The notes: a model not told the origin generated them from the sequence alone. A DNA stretch of 64,000 nt from Microbulbifer marinus (GCF_900107725.1 NZ_FNQO01000002.1:744001-808000); one strand, 5' to 3'; counted from the stretch's first letter, positions 9,501 to 18,841 are shown. Numbers and translations are program-made.

Positions 9501-12500
9501 ACCGGGAAGAGGTTGAACGTAGTTTCATCGCCGGGGACGGTCCGTGGGAATACAACCTGCTTTCCGCAACCCCGACTCTTGAGATGGGTATTGATATTGG
9601 TGACCTGTCCAGTGTGCTGCTCTGTTCGGTCCCTCCGGCGCAAGCCAATTACCTGCAAAGGGTTGGCCGTGGCGGACGCCGTGATGGCAACAGCTTTGTC
9701 TTGACGTTGGCGAATGGCCGCCCCCATGACCTGGTCTTTTATGCCGACCCGAAGCGGATGCTGGAAGCGCCGATAGAACCCCCAGCAATTTTCTTGAAAG
9801 CCCGCCACGTTCTGAGACGGCAGTTACTGGCCTATGCGATGGATTGCTGGACACGGGATAGTCGTGGTGACAACCAGATTCCTACGCGTATGCAGCCCGT
9901 ACTGGATGCGGTTGAGTCGAATCGGGGAGGGGCCTTTCCTTATACGTTGCTGGACTATATCCGCAACAATATGCAGCAGATTTGGGAAGACTTCTGTGAA
10001 TTTGTCGCTTCCGGGCTGGACGAGGATAATCGTGAACTGCTGGGCCAGTACCTATTTGGCGGCCCGCAGCACCAAGACGATCACCTGCAGTTGTATGTAA
10101 ATGGGCGTTTACAGCAGGTGGTAGAAGAGCGGAGCAGCATTGCTAATAACATCGCGTCACTACAGAAACAGCTTAAGCTGCTTGAAAAGCAGCCGGATGA
10201 TGAGCATAGAAAAGCCCAAATTGAAGAGATAGACCAAGAGCTGACTGGCTACAAGCGGCTGCGCTGGCGACTAAACCAACGCGAAACCTTGAATTTCTTC
10301 ACTGATGAGGGATTGCTACCAAACTACGCCTTTCCTGAGGAGGGCGCCACGCTGCACTCGATCATTTTCCGTACTGAGAAAAAGGAAGGTGAGCGGGAAC
10401 TGGTGAAGAGAGAGTACGAATACCAGCGACCTGCCCAGGCCGCGTTGACGGAGCTAGCTCCTGAGTCGGTATTTTATGCCGGTAACCGTCGGGTGAAGAT
10501 CAGCCGTGTCGAGACGTCCAAGGGACGCAATATACAGCAATGGCGTTTCTGTCCCCGGTGTCATTATTCGACTCCGCAAGAAGATCCCAACGGCGGCTTC
10601 CAGGCGGCCGCATGTCCTCGCTGTGCATCACCAATGTGGGCGGATCAATCAGCTCGGACGCGGATGCTCAAGATGACACAGGTCTATGCGTTTACGAACG
10701 CGAAGGACGCCATGCTCGATGACCGCTCAGATGATCGAGAGCCCGCATTCTTCAACAAGCAGATGCTAATCGACTTCGCCCCGGAAGATGTGGAGATAAC
10801 ATGGATCCTGGACGACGATCAGCGTCCCTTTGGGTTTGAGTTTGTTCGAAAAGCGCGCTTCTTAGAGGTAAATTTTGGGCGTAGAGACCAGGATTCCCTT
10901 CAGTTTGAAGTGGCAGGACAGAACCTCAACAGGGCAGGATTCCCAATATGTGAGGACTGTGGCTCCGTTCAGCCTCGCCGTGGTGCGGCAGTTCACCTAA
11001 AGTCCTGTACTTACAACGGCCGGGATGCGGGCAGTCAGCAAGGGCAGCAGCCAGGGATTGTCAATTGCCTCTACCTCTATCGACAGTTCACATCAGAGGC
11101 GCTGCGCATTCTAGTCCCAAGGCTATCAAGTGGCGGCACAGAAACTCAGCTCCAGTCATTTATTGCTGCATTGCAACTTGGATTAAAGCGCCGTTTTGGC
11201 GGTAAGGTCGATCATCTCCGCGTCGCTTACCAGAGTGAACCGGTGGGCCAGACGGACGAGAAAAGGCACTTTCTGGTGCTCTATGACTCCGTTCCCGGTG
11301 GAACTGGCTATCTCCATGACCTGCTAAGCGATGCGCTCAACATGCAGTCAGTGTTCCGCGAAGCGTTTCAAGTCATGAATGAATGCGATTGCTACGGTGG
11401 CACCATGGATGGTTGTTACCGTTGCCTGCTTGAGTACCGTAATTCCTACGGTATGGAAGACACTCGGAAGTCGGTGGCGTTAGAGCTGCTAGCCGAGATC
11501 GTTGATTCTGATCGAACTTGGAAGAAAGCCGACCAATATCTAAGCCGGATGAAATCCACTTCCTGGGTAGACAGTGAGCTCGAAGCTCGCTTTCCGGAAG
11601 CACTTGAGAAGTTCTCTGGTCGTCCGGTTGTCGAAGGCAAGCGTGTCCGTGTGTTCCGCGACGTCGTTCGTCGCAAAAATGGATTTCGCTTGATTATTGG
11701 CACTCGTGAATATGAGGCAGAACCTCATGTTCTGCTCGGCCCTGCGCAGGGTGTCCAATTCAAATCTGAGGCTGACTTTGTCCTATGGCCATCGAGTACC
11801 GAGGAAAAGCCCGTAGCGATCTTCCTTGATGGCTATGAATATCATGCCGACATCGTGCAGGATGACCTATTGAAAAGGCAGGCATTAATGCATGCCGGTT
11901 ATGTTGTATGGTCCTTGAATTGGTATGACATCAATCAGGTCATGGGCGGCAGCGCATCGGAAGTCCCATTGCTCTCCCGATTTATCCATTCCGAGCATTC
12001 TTCGGTCGCCGTGAAAGCACTGACAGCTCAGTTAGGAGCTAAGCCTGTAGAAGAGTGGGCAGCTCAAACTAACTTTGAATATCTGCTCTCATTTTTGGAT
12101 AAGCAAGACTATTCACTCTCCAGTTCCCAATCCTGGCTATTTGCATTGTCCACCTTTCCCGCACGTCAATTTCCTGATTCCTCTTTGAGAACGGCGGTAA
12201 AGGCCTTATGGGAAAAGTACCCCGCGGAATTTATTGACCGGCAGCCGGCAGATGTAGTCGCTGCAGCGAATTACGAATGGCAGGATCCCGCTTCGATGGC
12301 GTGTATTGGGTCGGCTATGCTTGCAGGACCAAACTCGCTGGACGGTACTGATTTGGGAAATGCCGCACTGGCTATCTCGTATCAAATGGAGCGTTCAAAG
12401 TTGCGGGAAGCGCGACCGCAATGGCAGTGCTTCTGGACCTTGGTGAACATTCTGCAGTTCCTTTCAAGCTTCTACGCTTACACCATCTCATCACTGGCCG

Positions 12501-12841
12501 ATGGAGCCGCGGCTGGGCTACATTGGCCAGTAAAAACTAGTGCAACCGTACCCGACAGTTCGCCCACAAGTGGGGCTAGCGCTTGGCTTTCGGAAATTGA
12601 TCCAGAATTAGCAGAGGAATTGATGGCCAAAATTGACTATTGGCCAGAGGTTCCTGAGGTTGGCTATGAGCTGCTCGCTGACAGCGGGGAGATTGTCGGT
12701 GAAGCCGAACTTGCATTCGAAGTTAGCAGAGTCGCATTGTTACTAGATGCCCAAATGGACTCAAGAGAGGCCTTCGAGAGGCTGGGGTGGACGGTCGTAA
12801 GTGGAGCCGACGAACTCAAGCACGCTTTAGGCGCTAAATAA
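6509..12841 (+). CDS. Giant DUF1998 superfamily 2 helicase (DruE-like / fused DrmA-DrmB-like)
   Basis: 2,110 residues. SF2 motifs are clear: Walker A TGTGSGKTE at 101-109, a DEAD/H-type box VVDELH at about 228-233, SAT-type motif III GTSATL near 265, LLSATPTLEMGIDIG at 1017-1031 and motif VI QRVGRGGRR at 1050-1058. Cysteine pairs near 480, 541-555, 592 and 1345-1375 suggest zinc ribbons inside or after the helicase core. The DUF1998/MZB part lies near 1590-1640 (YDSVPGGTGY and the CYRC pair at 1636/1639). Beyond 1700 there is a Vsr/DUF559-like module (ADFVLW at 1755, FLDGYEYH at 1772) without an obvious ExK. Length and order match DruE of Druantia, and also DISARM DrmA plus DrmB in one chain. 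It lies 82 bp after the HNH gene. By inference it translocates on or unwinds invading DNA. Confidence 0.85.
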   Translation: MIPGLLANEVASALREFIVTGFETETPPFAGEFRRLVDEQLEGEAFIKGPFISIGLPFRGGKETRDWFSGFQTDFPPYAHQEQAWQRLASNGSASNTLVATGTGSGKTECFLYPVLDHCKRNRGPGIKAIVIYPMNALATDQAKRFAKVIHSQPGLKGTRVGLFVGGGEHSAQKEMSEEGVIACKETLRQSPPDILLTNYKMLDYLLMRPKDQALWAHNGPSTLRYLVVDELHTFDGAQGTDLALLIRRLRARFNIAQKQLINVGTSATLGSPEQATGLLRYAEDVFSSPFTGNAVVAEQRQTEAEFIGVLEYLNLNADLAPERLSGALSQDLEAYLNAAYELYFCEPPTESLLTQEGRIELGWQLRTHGQLSNLLRQLGSSTAALGELRKMMLSRVPKSFAQNPEYVVLALLALLAQARNEHGQPLVQLRVQLWARELRRIVARLEGSAVPADEEPLLSFADDKLNEERSLLRLPLVQCRECHGTAWLTRIESGQIIGQKVVSDLSSIYSGFFGNHAETAVLLPGGADKLGAEEGSDYRVCRYCGTLTSATDDGDCPGCQADKADLIKVLRPRMQKSVRNGGVNRVVHENHCPYCRASGGLIIFGARAASLSAVAVHQLFSSRDNDDKKLIAFSDSVQDATHRAGFFSARTWHNNIRMALTHVLDGCSGPLSLLGVQQRFEKVWLESEGGQLPLERYLREFMPPDARYRGDFEEFERTGKVVDPAPLLGLIRERILWEALEDLTWRSQVGRSLNRVGIAAVTWDPDLVSNHSESWASEVYNALGFEISTSQAATLLNGLMQHMVQRGAVWLREFDTYLYEGSLAYLLNKLSFTPSLGPSSPRPHFPALKAEAGFDPLSAKSQTWYQRWFASVVPDQLLDPLHRDKILESALDALVAAGLLRDGVSKKGTRYWGIEPERLALATDVIALTSDNHRPLHIAKDRAGEWIGAPLIEALGHHVVYTESGPVRASLYQSLYRHGDVHRVIAHEHTGLLAREDREEVERSFIAGDGPWEYNLLSATPTLEMGIDIGDLSSVLLCSVPPAQANYLQRVGRGGRRDGNSFVLTLANGRPHDLVFYADPKRMLEAPIEPPAIFLKARHVLRRQLLAYAMDCWTRDSRGDNQIPTRMQPVLDAVESNRGGAFPYTLLDYIRNNMQQIWEDFCEFVASGLDEDNRELLGQYLFGGPQHQDDHLQLYVNGRLQQVVEERSSIANNIASLQKQLKLLEKQPDDEHRKAQIEEIDQELTGYKRLRWRLNQRETLNFFTDEGLLPNYAFPEEGATLHSIIFRTEKKEGERELVKREYEYQRPAQAALTELAPESVFYAGNRRVKISRVETSKGRNIQQWRFCPRCHYSTPQEDPNGGFQAAACPRCASPMWADQSARTRMLKMTQVYAFTNAKDAMLDDRSDDREPAFFNKQMLIDFAPEDVEITWILDDDQRPFGFEFVRKARFLEVNFGRRDQDSLQFEVAGQNLNRAGFPICEDCGSVQPRRGAAVHLKSCTYNGRDAGSQQGQQPGIVNCLYLYRQFTSEALRILVPRLSSGGTETQLQSFIAALQLGLKRRFGGKVDHLRVAYQSEPVGQTDEKRHFLVLYDSVPGGTGYLHDLLSDALNMQSVFREAFQVMNECDCYGGTMDGCYRCLLEYRNSYGMEDTRKSVALELLAEIVDSDRTWKKADQYLSRMKSTSWVDSELEARFPEALEKFSGRPVVEGKRVRVFRDVVRRKNGFRLIIGTREYEAEPHVLLGPAQGVQFKSEADFVLWPSSTEEKPVAIFLDGYEYHADIVQDDLLKRQALMHAGYVVWSLNWYDINQVMGGSASEVPLLSRFIHSEHSSVAVKALTAQLGAKPVEEWAAQTNFEYLLSFLDKQDYSLSSSQSWLFALSTFPARQFPDSSLRTAVKALWEKYPAEFIDRQPADVVAAANYEWQDPASMACIGSAMLAGPNSLDGTDLGNAALAISYQMERSKLREARPQWQCFWTLVNILQFLSSFYAYTISSLADGAAAGLHWPVKTSATVPDSSPTSGASAWLSEIDPELAEELMAKIDYWPEVPEVGYELLADSGEIVGEAELAFEVSRVALLLDAQMDSREAFERLGWTVVSGADELKHALGAK

Positions 12842-12856
12842 TTATTGGGGGATCAC

Positions 12857-14965
12857 ATGGTTAGTATCGCTTTTTCAGAAAAGTATTTTTCAGCCCTGAG
12901 TCAACTCGAGCCAAAGGAGCAAAGTCAAGCGAATAAAGCGCTTTTGCAGTTTCAACAAAACCCCCAACATGGTGGGCTCCACTATGAAAAACTGACTGCA
13001 TTCAAAGATGAAAAATTACGCTCGATCCGGGTCAACCAGGATGTACGCATTATCTTGGCTGTGGCTGAGCAGGATGCTCTCTATATGGTGCTCTATATTG
13101 CACATCACGACGATGCCTATGATTGGGCGGCCAAGCGCAAGATTGAAATCAACCCAAGTACCGGGTGTCTCCAGGTCTTCGCCGTAGCGGAGCACGAACA
13201 GCTCCCGCAGGTAGTCACCCAAACTGAGAGTAACGGTCCTGGTCTTTTTGATCAGATTAAAGACAGGCAGCTTCTAAAGCTTGGTGTGCCGGAAGCTAGT
13301 ATACCGGTAGTCAGGGGAATGGCCATCGAGGCGGATTTGGAGAATGCCCTAGACCGAGACCAAATCCCCAAGGATGCCTATGAAGGACTATTCATGCTCA
13401 TGGCCGGCGCTACATTCGAGGAAGCCTACAATGAAGTTGTCCCTGAACCAGGATCTGATGAATTTGATACCAGTGACTTTGCTGGTGCGCTAAGCCGGCC
13501 AGAGTCTAAAGCTCATTTTACAGTTGCTGATAATGAGGTTGAGCTTCTAGAAGTTCTGGAACAATCTCTGGAAAAGTGGCGGGTATTCCTGCACCCGAAA
13601 CAGCGACGCTTGGCCAATGGTAGAAAAAATGGGCCCGTGCGTGTTCTAGGTGGTGCGGGAACCGGGAAAACTGTGGCTGCGATGCATCGTGCAAAATGGC
13701 TGGCCAACAACGTAGCGACTGAAGAAAGCAAAGTACTATTCACAACTTTTACCAAGAATCTAGCAGCCGATATAAGAGAAAATCTAAGTAAAATTTGCTC
13801 AAATGAAAGTTTCGCTAAGATTGAAGTAACCAATTTGGATGCTTGGGTAATTAATTTTCTTAAGACGCAAGGTTATGACTTCCGTCTTCTAACTAGCAGT
13901 AATCTTGAGAGGGAGCTTTGGGAGCAAGCATACTCAGAGAAGCCCGCAAATGAAGATCTATCCCTCGCATTCTTTAAGGAAGAGTGGTCACACGTTATTC
14001 AGCCACAGTCGATTACGTCAGTAGAAGAGTACAAGCGGGCATCCAGAATAGGTCGCGGTACCCGTTTGAGTCGCGCTCAAAGAATCGCAATCTGGCCAGT
14101 TTTCGCAGAGTATCGTCGATTACTGACCCAGCGACAGTATAGAGAAACGGATGATGCTTATCGGGACGCCCGCCTACTTATGGAGGCGGATCCATCTAAG
14201 CGACCAAGCTTCTGCGGTTTAGTCGTTGATGAGGCCCAAGATATGGGGTCGCAGGCATTTAAGCTATTGCGCGCAATGATTCCAGAAGGGGCTAACGACA
14301 TCTTTATTGTGGGCGATGGACATCAGCGTATCTACGGTAAGAACAGAGTTGTTTTAGGCCAGTGCGGAATCAATATCCGTGGTCGTAGCTCACGTCTTAA
14401 ACTGAATTATCGTACCACCGATGAAACAAGGAAAAAGGCTGTCAGTCTACTTCATGGGGTGGAAGTGGATGATCTGGATGGTGGTACAGACAGCCATCAG
14501 TACTATCACTCGTTGATGCACGGGCCTGAACCACTTGAGCAGAGCTTTGCCACATTGGATGAGCAATGTCAGGCCATTATCGAAATCATACGGAGTGGAA
14601 CTTCTGATCCGAGTGCTTGTTGTGTAGTCGCTCGAACTAATAATGAAGTTGAACGTTTACGTAGCTGCATTGAACGGCTGGGTCTTATGTGTCACAAATT
14701 GGACGGTAGTTCAGCGGCTCTAGTATCAGGTCGCTTAAATGTGGCGACAATGCACCGTGTAAAAGGGCTCGAGTTTGATGCAGTATTCGTCGCTTCCGCT
14801 AATTCAGGTTTGGTGCCACTGTCTTCTGTTGTCCAAAGTGCTGGAGATCCGGTTATGCTGAGACAAAAGGAAGCAGAAGAGCGTGCTTTGGTCTATGTGA
14901 GTCTTACGCGGGCGAGGAAGCTCGCTTATCTATTTTCTTATGGCGAAAGAAGTGAATGGTTCTAA
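12857..14965 (+). CDS. UvrD/Rep-type SF1 helicase with RelE/ParE-like N-terminal domain
   Basis: 702 residues from ATG 12857; a GGGGGA ribosome site lies 5 bp upstream. The in-frame TTG at 12845 sits on that site and is an unlikely start. Residues 1-100 resemble a RelE/ParE-type toxin fold (a KLTAFKDEKLRSIRVNQDVRI-like strand pattern, then HHDDAYDWA). Walker A GGAGTGKT is at 265-272, the DEAQD box at 458-462 (Asp458, Glu459). The C-terminal UvrD domain shows VATMHRVKGLEFDAVF and a final YVSLTRARK. This combination recurs in helicases from defence islands, where the RelE-like part is thought to be structural or to bind nucleic acid. The gene starts 15 bp after the DUF1998 helicase stop, so they are probably co-transcribed. 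GC is lower than in the upstream genes. It is not the housekeeping Rep, which is elsewhere in the window. Confidence 0.8.
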   Translation: MVSIAFSEKYFSALSQLEPKEQSQANKALLQFQQNPQHGGLHYEKLTAFKDEKLRSIRVNQDVRIILAVAEQDALYMVLYIAHHDDAYDWAAKRKIEINPSTGCLQVFAVAEHEQLPQVVTQTESNGPGLFDQIKDRQLLKLGVPEASIPVVRGMAIEADLENALDRDQIPKDAYEGLFMLMAGATFEEAYNEVVPEPGSDEFDTSDFAGALSRPESKAHFTVADNEVELLEVLEQSLEKWRVFLHPKQRRLANGRKNGPVRVLGGAGTGKTVAAMHRAKWLANNVATEESKVLFTTFTKNLAADIRENLSKICSNESFAKIEVTNLDAWVINFLKTQGYDFRLLTSSNLERELWEQAYSEKPANEDLSLAFFKEEWSHVIQPQSITSVEEYKRASRIGRGTRLSRAQRIAIWPVFAEYRRLLTQRQYRETDDAYRDARLLMEADPSKRPSFCGLVVDEAQDMGSQAFKLLRAMIPEGANDIFIVGDGHQRIYGKNRVVLGQCGINIRGRSSRLKLNYRTTDETRKKAVSLLHGVEVDDLDGGTDSHQYYHSLMHGPEPLEQSFATLDEQCQAIIEIIRSGTSDPSACCVVARTNNEVERLRSCIERLGLMCHKLDGSSAALVSGRLNVATMHRVKGLEFDAVFVASANSGLVPLSSVVQSAGDPVMLRQKEAEERALVYVSLTRARKLAYLFSYGERSEWF

Positions 14966-15189
14966 ATTTCTTGTGGTAATTACCTGGATTGTCTGCGTAA
15001 ACGGTTTGGGTGAATTTGGATAGCTTGAATCGCTGTGAAGTGAATGTATCAGTTTCGATAGAAACTCCCATGGGTTAATTAGAAAATTGATGTTAGATTG
15101 ACTGCGAGCAGCTCTGAATTTCCGGTGTGACAGGGGGCTGCTTACGATAAGCCTTATAAGAACTTAGAAAAATAAAGGAAGTAGGTATT

Positions 15190-18100
15190 ATGGCGAACCA
15201 TTTGACACTTCGGTTGGCTTGGCATAACGATGGATGGAACGGACGAATCTGCCAAAATCCGGCAAAAAATACTTACTGCGTGGGCTGCTCCTCATATCCT
15301 GGCGAGTTGGTGCGTGAGCAGCGGGATCTAAAATGGGAGAAAAAGCACGCCGGTAAAAAATTTAGCGAATTAGAACAACCTCCTGCGTGCATGTATAGCG
15401 GCTCTGCCTTTTCGGAAGAGGCTAATCAGATCAAGGCTGATCCGCCTGATTTTTTTAACGATGATACAAAAACGAAGTATTGGGAGAACCCACCTGCGAC
15501 GGCTTGTACCTGGCCTTACGAAGCGATGTACAACCGCGATGATGTTAAGGTTGGCAATCGGTACGATTATGATAAACGCTTAGCTTATGCAGAAGAGCAT
15601 TTTGAGTCTGTCGAAGCAAATAAAAGCCTAGTTTTTTATTACGCTAACTACTCGAATCCACTGAGTGATGATGAAGAGCAGCGTTATTTGCTAGTAGGTG
15701 TGGCACGAATAAAAAACGTTATGCCAACGATTTATTATGAAGGCTGTTCTGAGCGTGTACTAGAAAGATATAAAGGCTTTATCTGGCAAAGAGGCATCAG
15801 CTCTTATTATCCAGAGCAAGGAGTACGCTTGCCATATCATCGATATCTGGATAAACCGTCTGTCTTACAACAGTTTGCAGCATATCCTGAAAACAGTAGC
15901 TTATGTAAGTACGCTACCAAACAGGTAAGCGATGACGAGGCGCTTGGGCTGTTAGAGCAACTCCTAGAGTCGGTCCGGATCGTTCGCGATGACCTGCATG
16001 ATGATAGCGAAAATTGGGATCAACGTATTCATTGGCTCGAAAGTCTTATTGCTGAGCTTTGGCGGAGTAGGGGAGCGTACCCGGGAATGCCAGCGGCTCT
16101 CAACCTATTAGGGTTGGAGGAGGCTATTTCTGAATTTAAGCAAGAAGTAGAAGCGGGTAGAGAAGCAGAAGCAGTCAAAGAGATAATCGCATTCTGTCGA
16201 GGAGAGCAAGATCATATAGTTGGTTTTGTCCCGTTTACTGAAGAGCTTGAAGAAATCCGTAGATATATCGATATCGAAGTAGCTGGCAAGCTAGATATTC
16301 TAATTAGTAAGCTGGCTAGGATTGAGCTCACATCCGAGCAAATGTTGGCAATCCTAAGTGAAGGCCGATCTAATAATGGCCTTCGAGTTTCTCTGAATGA
16401 AATTGCTGAAAATCCCTATCTTATTTCTGAGCAATATAGAGGAATTGACCAGCATGACGTAATCAGGTGGAGTAAAGTAGATAGGGGTATGCTGCCTTTA
16501 CCAAACTTGTCCGCCGATCCATTATTTAAAAAGAATTCAAAAGAGCGTTTGCGAGCTTTACTATTAGAAACGATTCGTGGATTTCATCAACAAACCTTTA
16601 TTTCTGACTCTACGTTGATTGAAAGGGTCAACAAAAGAATCCTGGTTCAACCTGAGTGGAAGCAGAATCTCGTTACAGAGAGATACCTGGAGGTTGATAA
16701 ACCCTTCTACGATGGGGCAATAGTCCAAAAAAATGAAGGTGGCGTTAATTATCTTTACGACGCTAATGTCTGGGAAGATGAATGCCTCATCAGAGAAAGT
16801 CTAAGTAAGCTCCTGAATGCCCCAGATATTTCCTTAAAGCGTCCTCTGGGTGATTCGTTTTGGACGTCTTGCCTGTACCGAGAGCAGAGTAATCTAGCAA
16901 GAAGTGCTCCGGAAGAGTATAAGGCTGCTGTCGACACTCAAAGAGTGGCATGTGAAGCTGTAATTTCAAAGCGCTTATGTGCAATTACGGGTGGTGCTGG
17001 TACGGGTAAAAGTACCGTTGTCGCCGCTTTGATTAGAGCAGTTAGAAAGGCACATGGTGAAGGCGCTAATGTCGCCGTTCTGGCGCCCACGGGTAAGGCT
17101 ACAGACCGCCTTCGCTCAGCATTGCATGAGTCTGGGGTGGATGGCGTAAAGACGTTAACAATTCATTCACTTCTGGCAAGCCATGGCTGGCTTCACGACA
17201 ATATGGCTTTTAAGCGTGAAGGTGGCAAACGGATAGATCTATACAGTACTTTAATTATTGACGAGTCATCTATGATTGACTTGTCTCTAATGGCGACTCT
17301 TTTCCGAGCTATCGATTGGAATACTGTTTCTCGCCTGATTTTAGTTGGTGATGCTGCTCAACTTCCACCAATAGGTATTGGTAAAGTTTATGCGGATATC
17401 GTTAGCTATCTTAGGGATAAATATGAAGATCATTTAGTTGAGTTAACGGAAAATCTTCGTCAGTTGGAGAATCGGGTAGGGGGTCAAGGTTGCGGTATAT
17501 TGGAGCTAGCGAATCTCTTTATTAATCCATACGTTCGTCCACTAGGTTCTATAGATGAAAAAAGTGATTCTGATCGAGAAAAATTAATTCAGAAAGTTCA
17601 CGAAGGAGGGTCAGTCGATAAGGACTTGCGAGTAGTATATTGGCAAGATGAAGAATCTTTATCAGAGGTTCTTATAAAGCAGATAGTTCAGGATGTGACC
17701 TGCGATGATAATCTCGACAAGTCTGAGGCAAAACGTCTTGGTGATCTACTTAACAACAATATCAACGCATTACAGATCTTGTCACCTGTGCGTGGTGAAT
17801 TATATGGTACTCAGCACATAAATACGCGCTTTCAGAGTTTTAAAAGTGAATACTGGATAAGCCGCGGTCTTATTGACAATATCGCAATGTTCGATAAGGT
17901 GATTCAAACAAGGAATATACAAAAAAGTAATCCGTTAAAGGCTTTCAATTTTGAGACACGAAAGGTGGATAATATTCAGGTCTTTAATGGTGAGATTGGC
18001 AGGGTAGTGCCAACGGGAAATTGGACGCAGTTTTTTAAAGACAGTAAGTGGTCCGGGTTTAGACTTAAGAATTTTTCGGTGAAATTCTCTGGGAAGGATA

Positions 18101-18771
18101 ACCTGAGCGTAAACTACTGTACGAACTCTAATAGTAAACCAGAAGGTAATCTGGAACTTGCTTACGCGATCTCCGTTCATAAAGCTCAGGGAAGTGAATT
18201 CGACCGCGTGTATTTTGTCCTACCGGAATCTAGCCATTCAGCTTGTATGGAACTGATTTATACGGCACTGACGAGGGCTAAGTATCACTGTACATTATTT
18301 GTGCAGGGGGGTGTTGATTCGCTGATCAATAATTCCAGGCCAGAGATGTCTGCGCTAAAAATGATTAATTCGTCTTTGTTTGAGTTTCAGCCAGTCAATG
18401 ATCTTTTGGCTAACAAGCCACACTGGTACGAAGCGGGAAAACTTCATGAGTCCCTAACTGGAGATATGGTTCGCAGTAAATCTGAGGTAATTATTGCGAA
18501 TATACTGCATGAGAGGAAGATACCATTTTGGTATGAGAAGCCTTTGGTTGCTCCAGATGGAACGATGTATTTACCGGATTTTACAATTCAGTTTGGAGGT
18601 GAAACGTATTTCTGGGAGCACTTGGGAATGCTTTCAAATTCGAGCTACAAAGAGCACTGGGAAGAGAAGCAGCGTTGGTATGACGCAAACTTTCCTGGCC
18701 AATTGCTAATAACCGAAGAGAGACCAGATCTTTCCAAAGCGGTGACAGACATAATTGAGAAGCTGGGATAG
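15190..18771 (+). CDS. RecD-like SF1 helicase with C-terminal PD-(D/E)XK-like nuclease domain
   Basis: 1,193 residues. ATG 15190 has an AAGGAAG ribosome site. The AAA_30/RecD core starts near 580: Walker A GGAGTGKS at 601-608, Walker B LIIDESS with Asp691/Glu692, a GDAAQLPPIG motif near 718, and a UvrD_C_2-type SVHKAQGSEFDRV motif around 996-1008. After it comes a nuclease-like module: SKSE with Glu1099, LPDFTI with Asp1130 and FWEHLG with Glu1143, a PD-(D/E)XK arrangement in which the usual Lys is replaced. The first ~580 residues are unrecognised; near the N-terminus they carry CVGC and other Cys residues that could bind zinc. The gene is markedly AT-rich (by eye low-to-mid 40s % GC) and separated from the UvrD-type gene by 224 bp, so it may be a separately acquired module with its own promoter. 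Confidence 0.75.
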   Translation: MANHLTLRLAWHNDGWNGRICQNPAKNTYCVGCSSYPGELVREQRDLKWEKKHAGKKFSELEQPPACMYSGSAFSEEANQIKADPPDFFNDDTKTKYWENPPATACTWPYEAMYNRDDVKVGNRYDYDKRLAYAEEHFESVEANKSLVFYYANYSNPLSDDEEQRYLLVGVARIKNVMPTIYYEGCSERVLERYKGFIWQRGISSYYPEQGVRLPYHRYLDKPSVLQQFAAYPENSSLCKYATKQVSDDEALGLLEQLLESVRIVRDDLHDDSENWDQRIHWLESLIAELWRSRGAYPGMPAALNLLGLEEAISEFKQEVEAGREAEAVKEIIAFCRGEQDHIVGFVPFTEELEEIRRYIDIEVAGKLDILISKLARIELTSEQMLAILSEGRSNNGLRVSLNEIAENPYLISEQYRGIDQHDVIRWSKVDRGMLPLPNLSADPLFKKNSKERLRALLLETIRGFHQQTFISDSTLIERVNKRILVQPEWKQNLVTERYLEVDKPFYDGAIVQKNEGGVNYLYDANVWEDECLIRESLSKLLNAPDISLKRPLGDSFWTSCLYREQSNLARSAPEEYKAAVDTQRVACEAVISKRLCAITGGAGTGKSTVVAALIRAVRKAHGEGANVAVLAPTGKATDRLRSALHESGVDGVKTLTIHSLLASHGWLHDNMAFKREGGKRIDLYSTLIIDESSMIDLSLMATLFRAIDWNTVSRLILVGDAAQLPPIGIGKVYADIVSYLRDKYEDHLVELTENLRQLENRVGGQGCGILELANLFINPYVRPLGSIDEKSDSDREKLIQKVHEGGSVDKDLRVVYWQDEESLSEVLIKQIVQDVTCDDNLDKSEAKRLGDLLNNNINALQILSPVRGELYGTQHINTRFQSFKSEYWISRGLIDNIAMFDKVIQTRNIQKSNPLKAFNFETRKVDNIQVFNGEIGRVVPTGNWTQFFKDSKWSGFRLKNFSVKFSGKDNLSVNYCTNSNSKPEGNLELAYAISVHKAQGSEFDRVYFVLPESSHSACMELIYTALTRAKYHCTLFVQGGVDSLINNSRPEMSALKMINSSLFEFQPVNDLLANKPHWYEAGKLHESLTGDMVRSKSEVIIANILHERKIPFWYEKPLVAPDGTMYLPDFTIQFGGETYFWEHLGMLSNSSYKEHWEEKQRWYDANFPGQLLITEERPDLSKAVTDIIEKLG

Positions 18772-18841
18772 TTTAGGCAGAGATCGCTATCCACTGAACA
18801 ACTAGAGTTAGGCGAAATTCTTGGTATATATGCGGAGAAGA

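Noticed and set aside
12845..12859. TTG at 12845 as the start of the UvrD-type helicase
   Set aside because: It overlaps the GGGGGA ribosome site of the better ATG at 12857.
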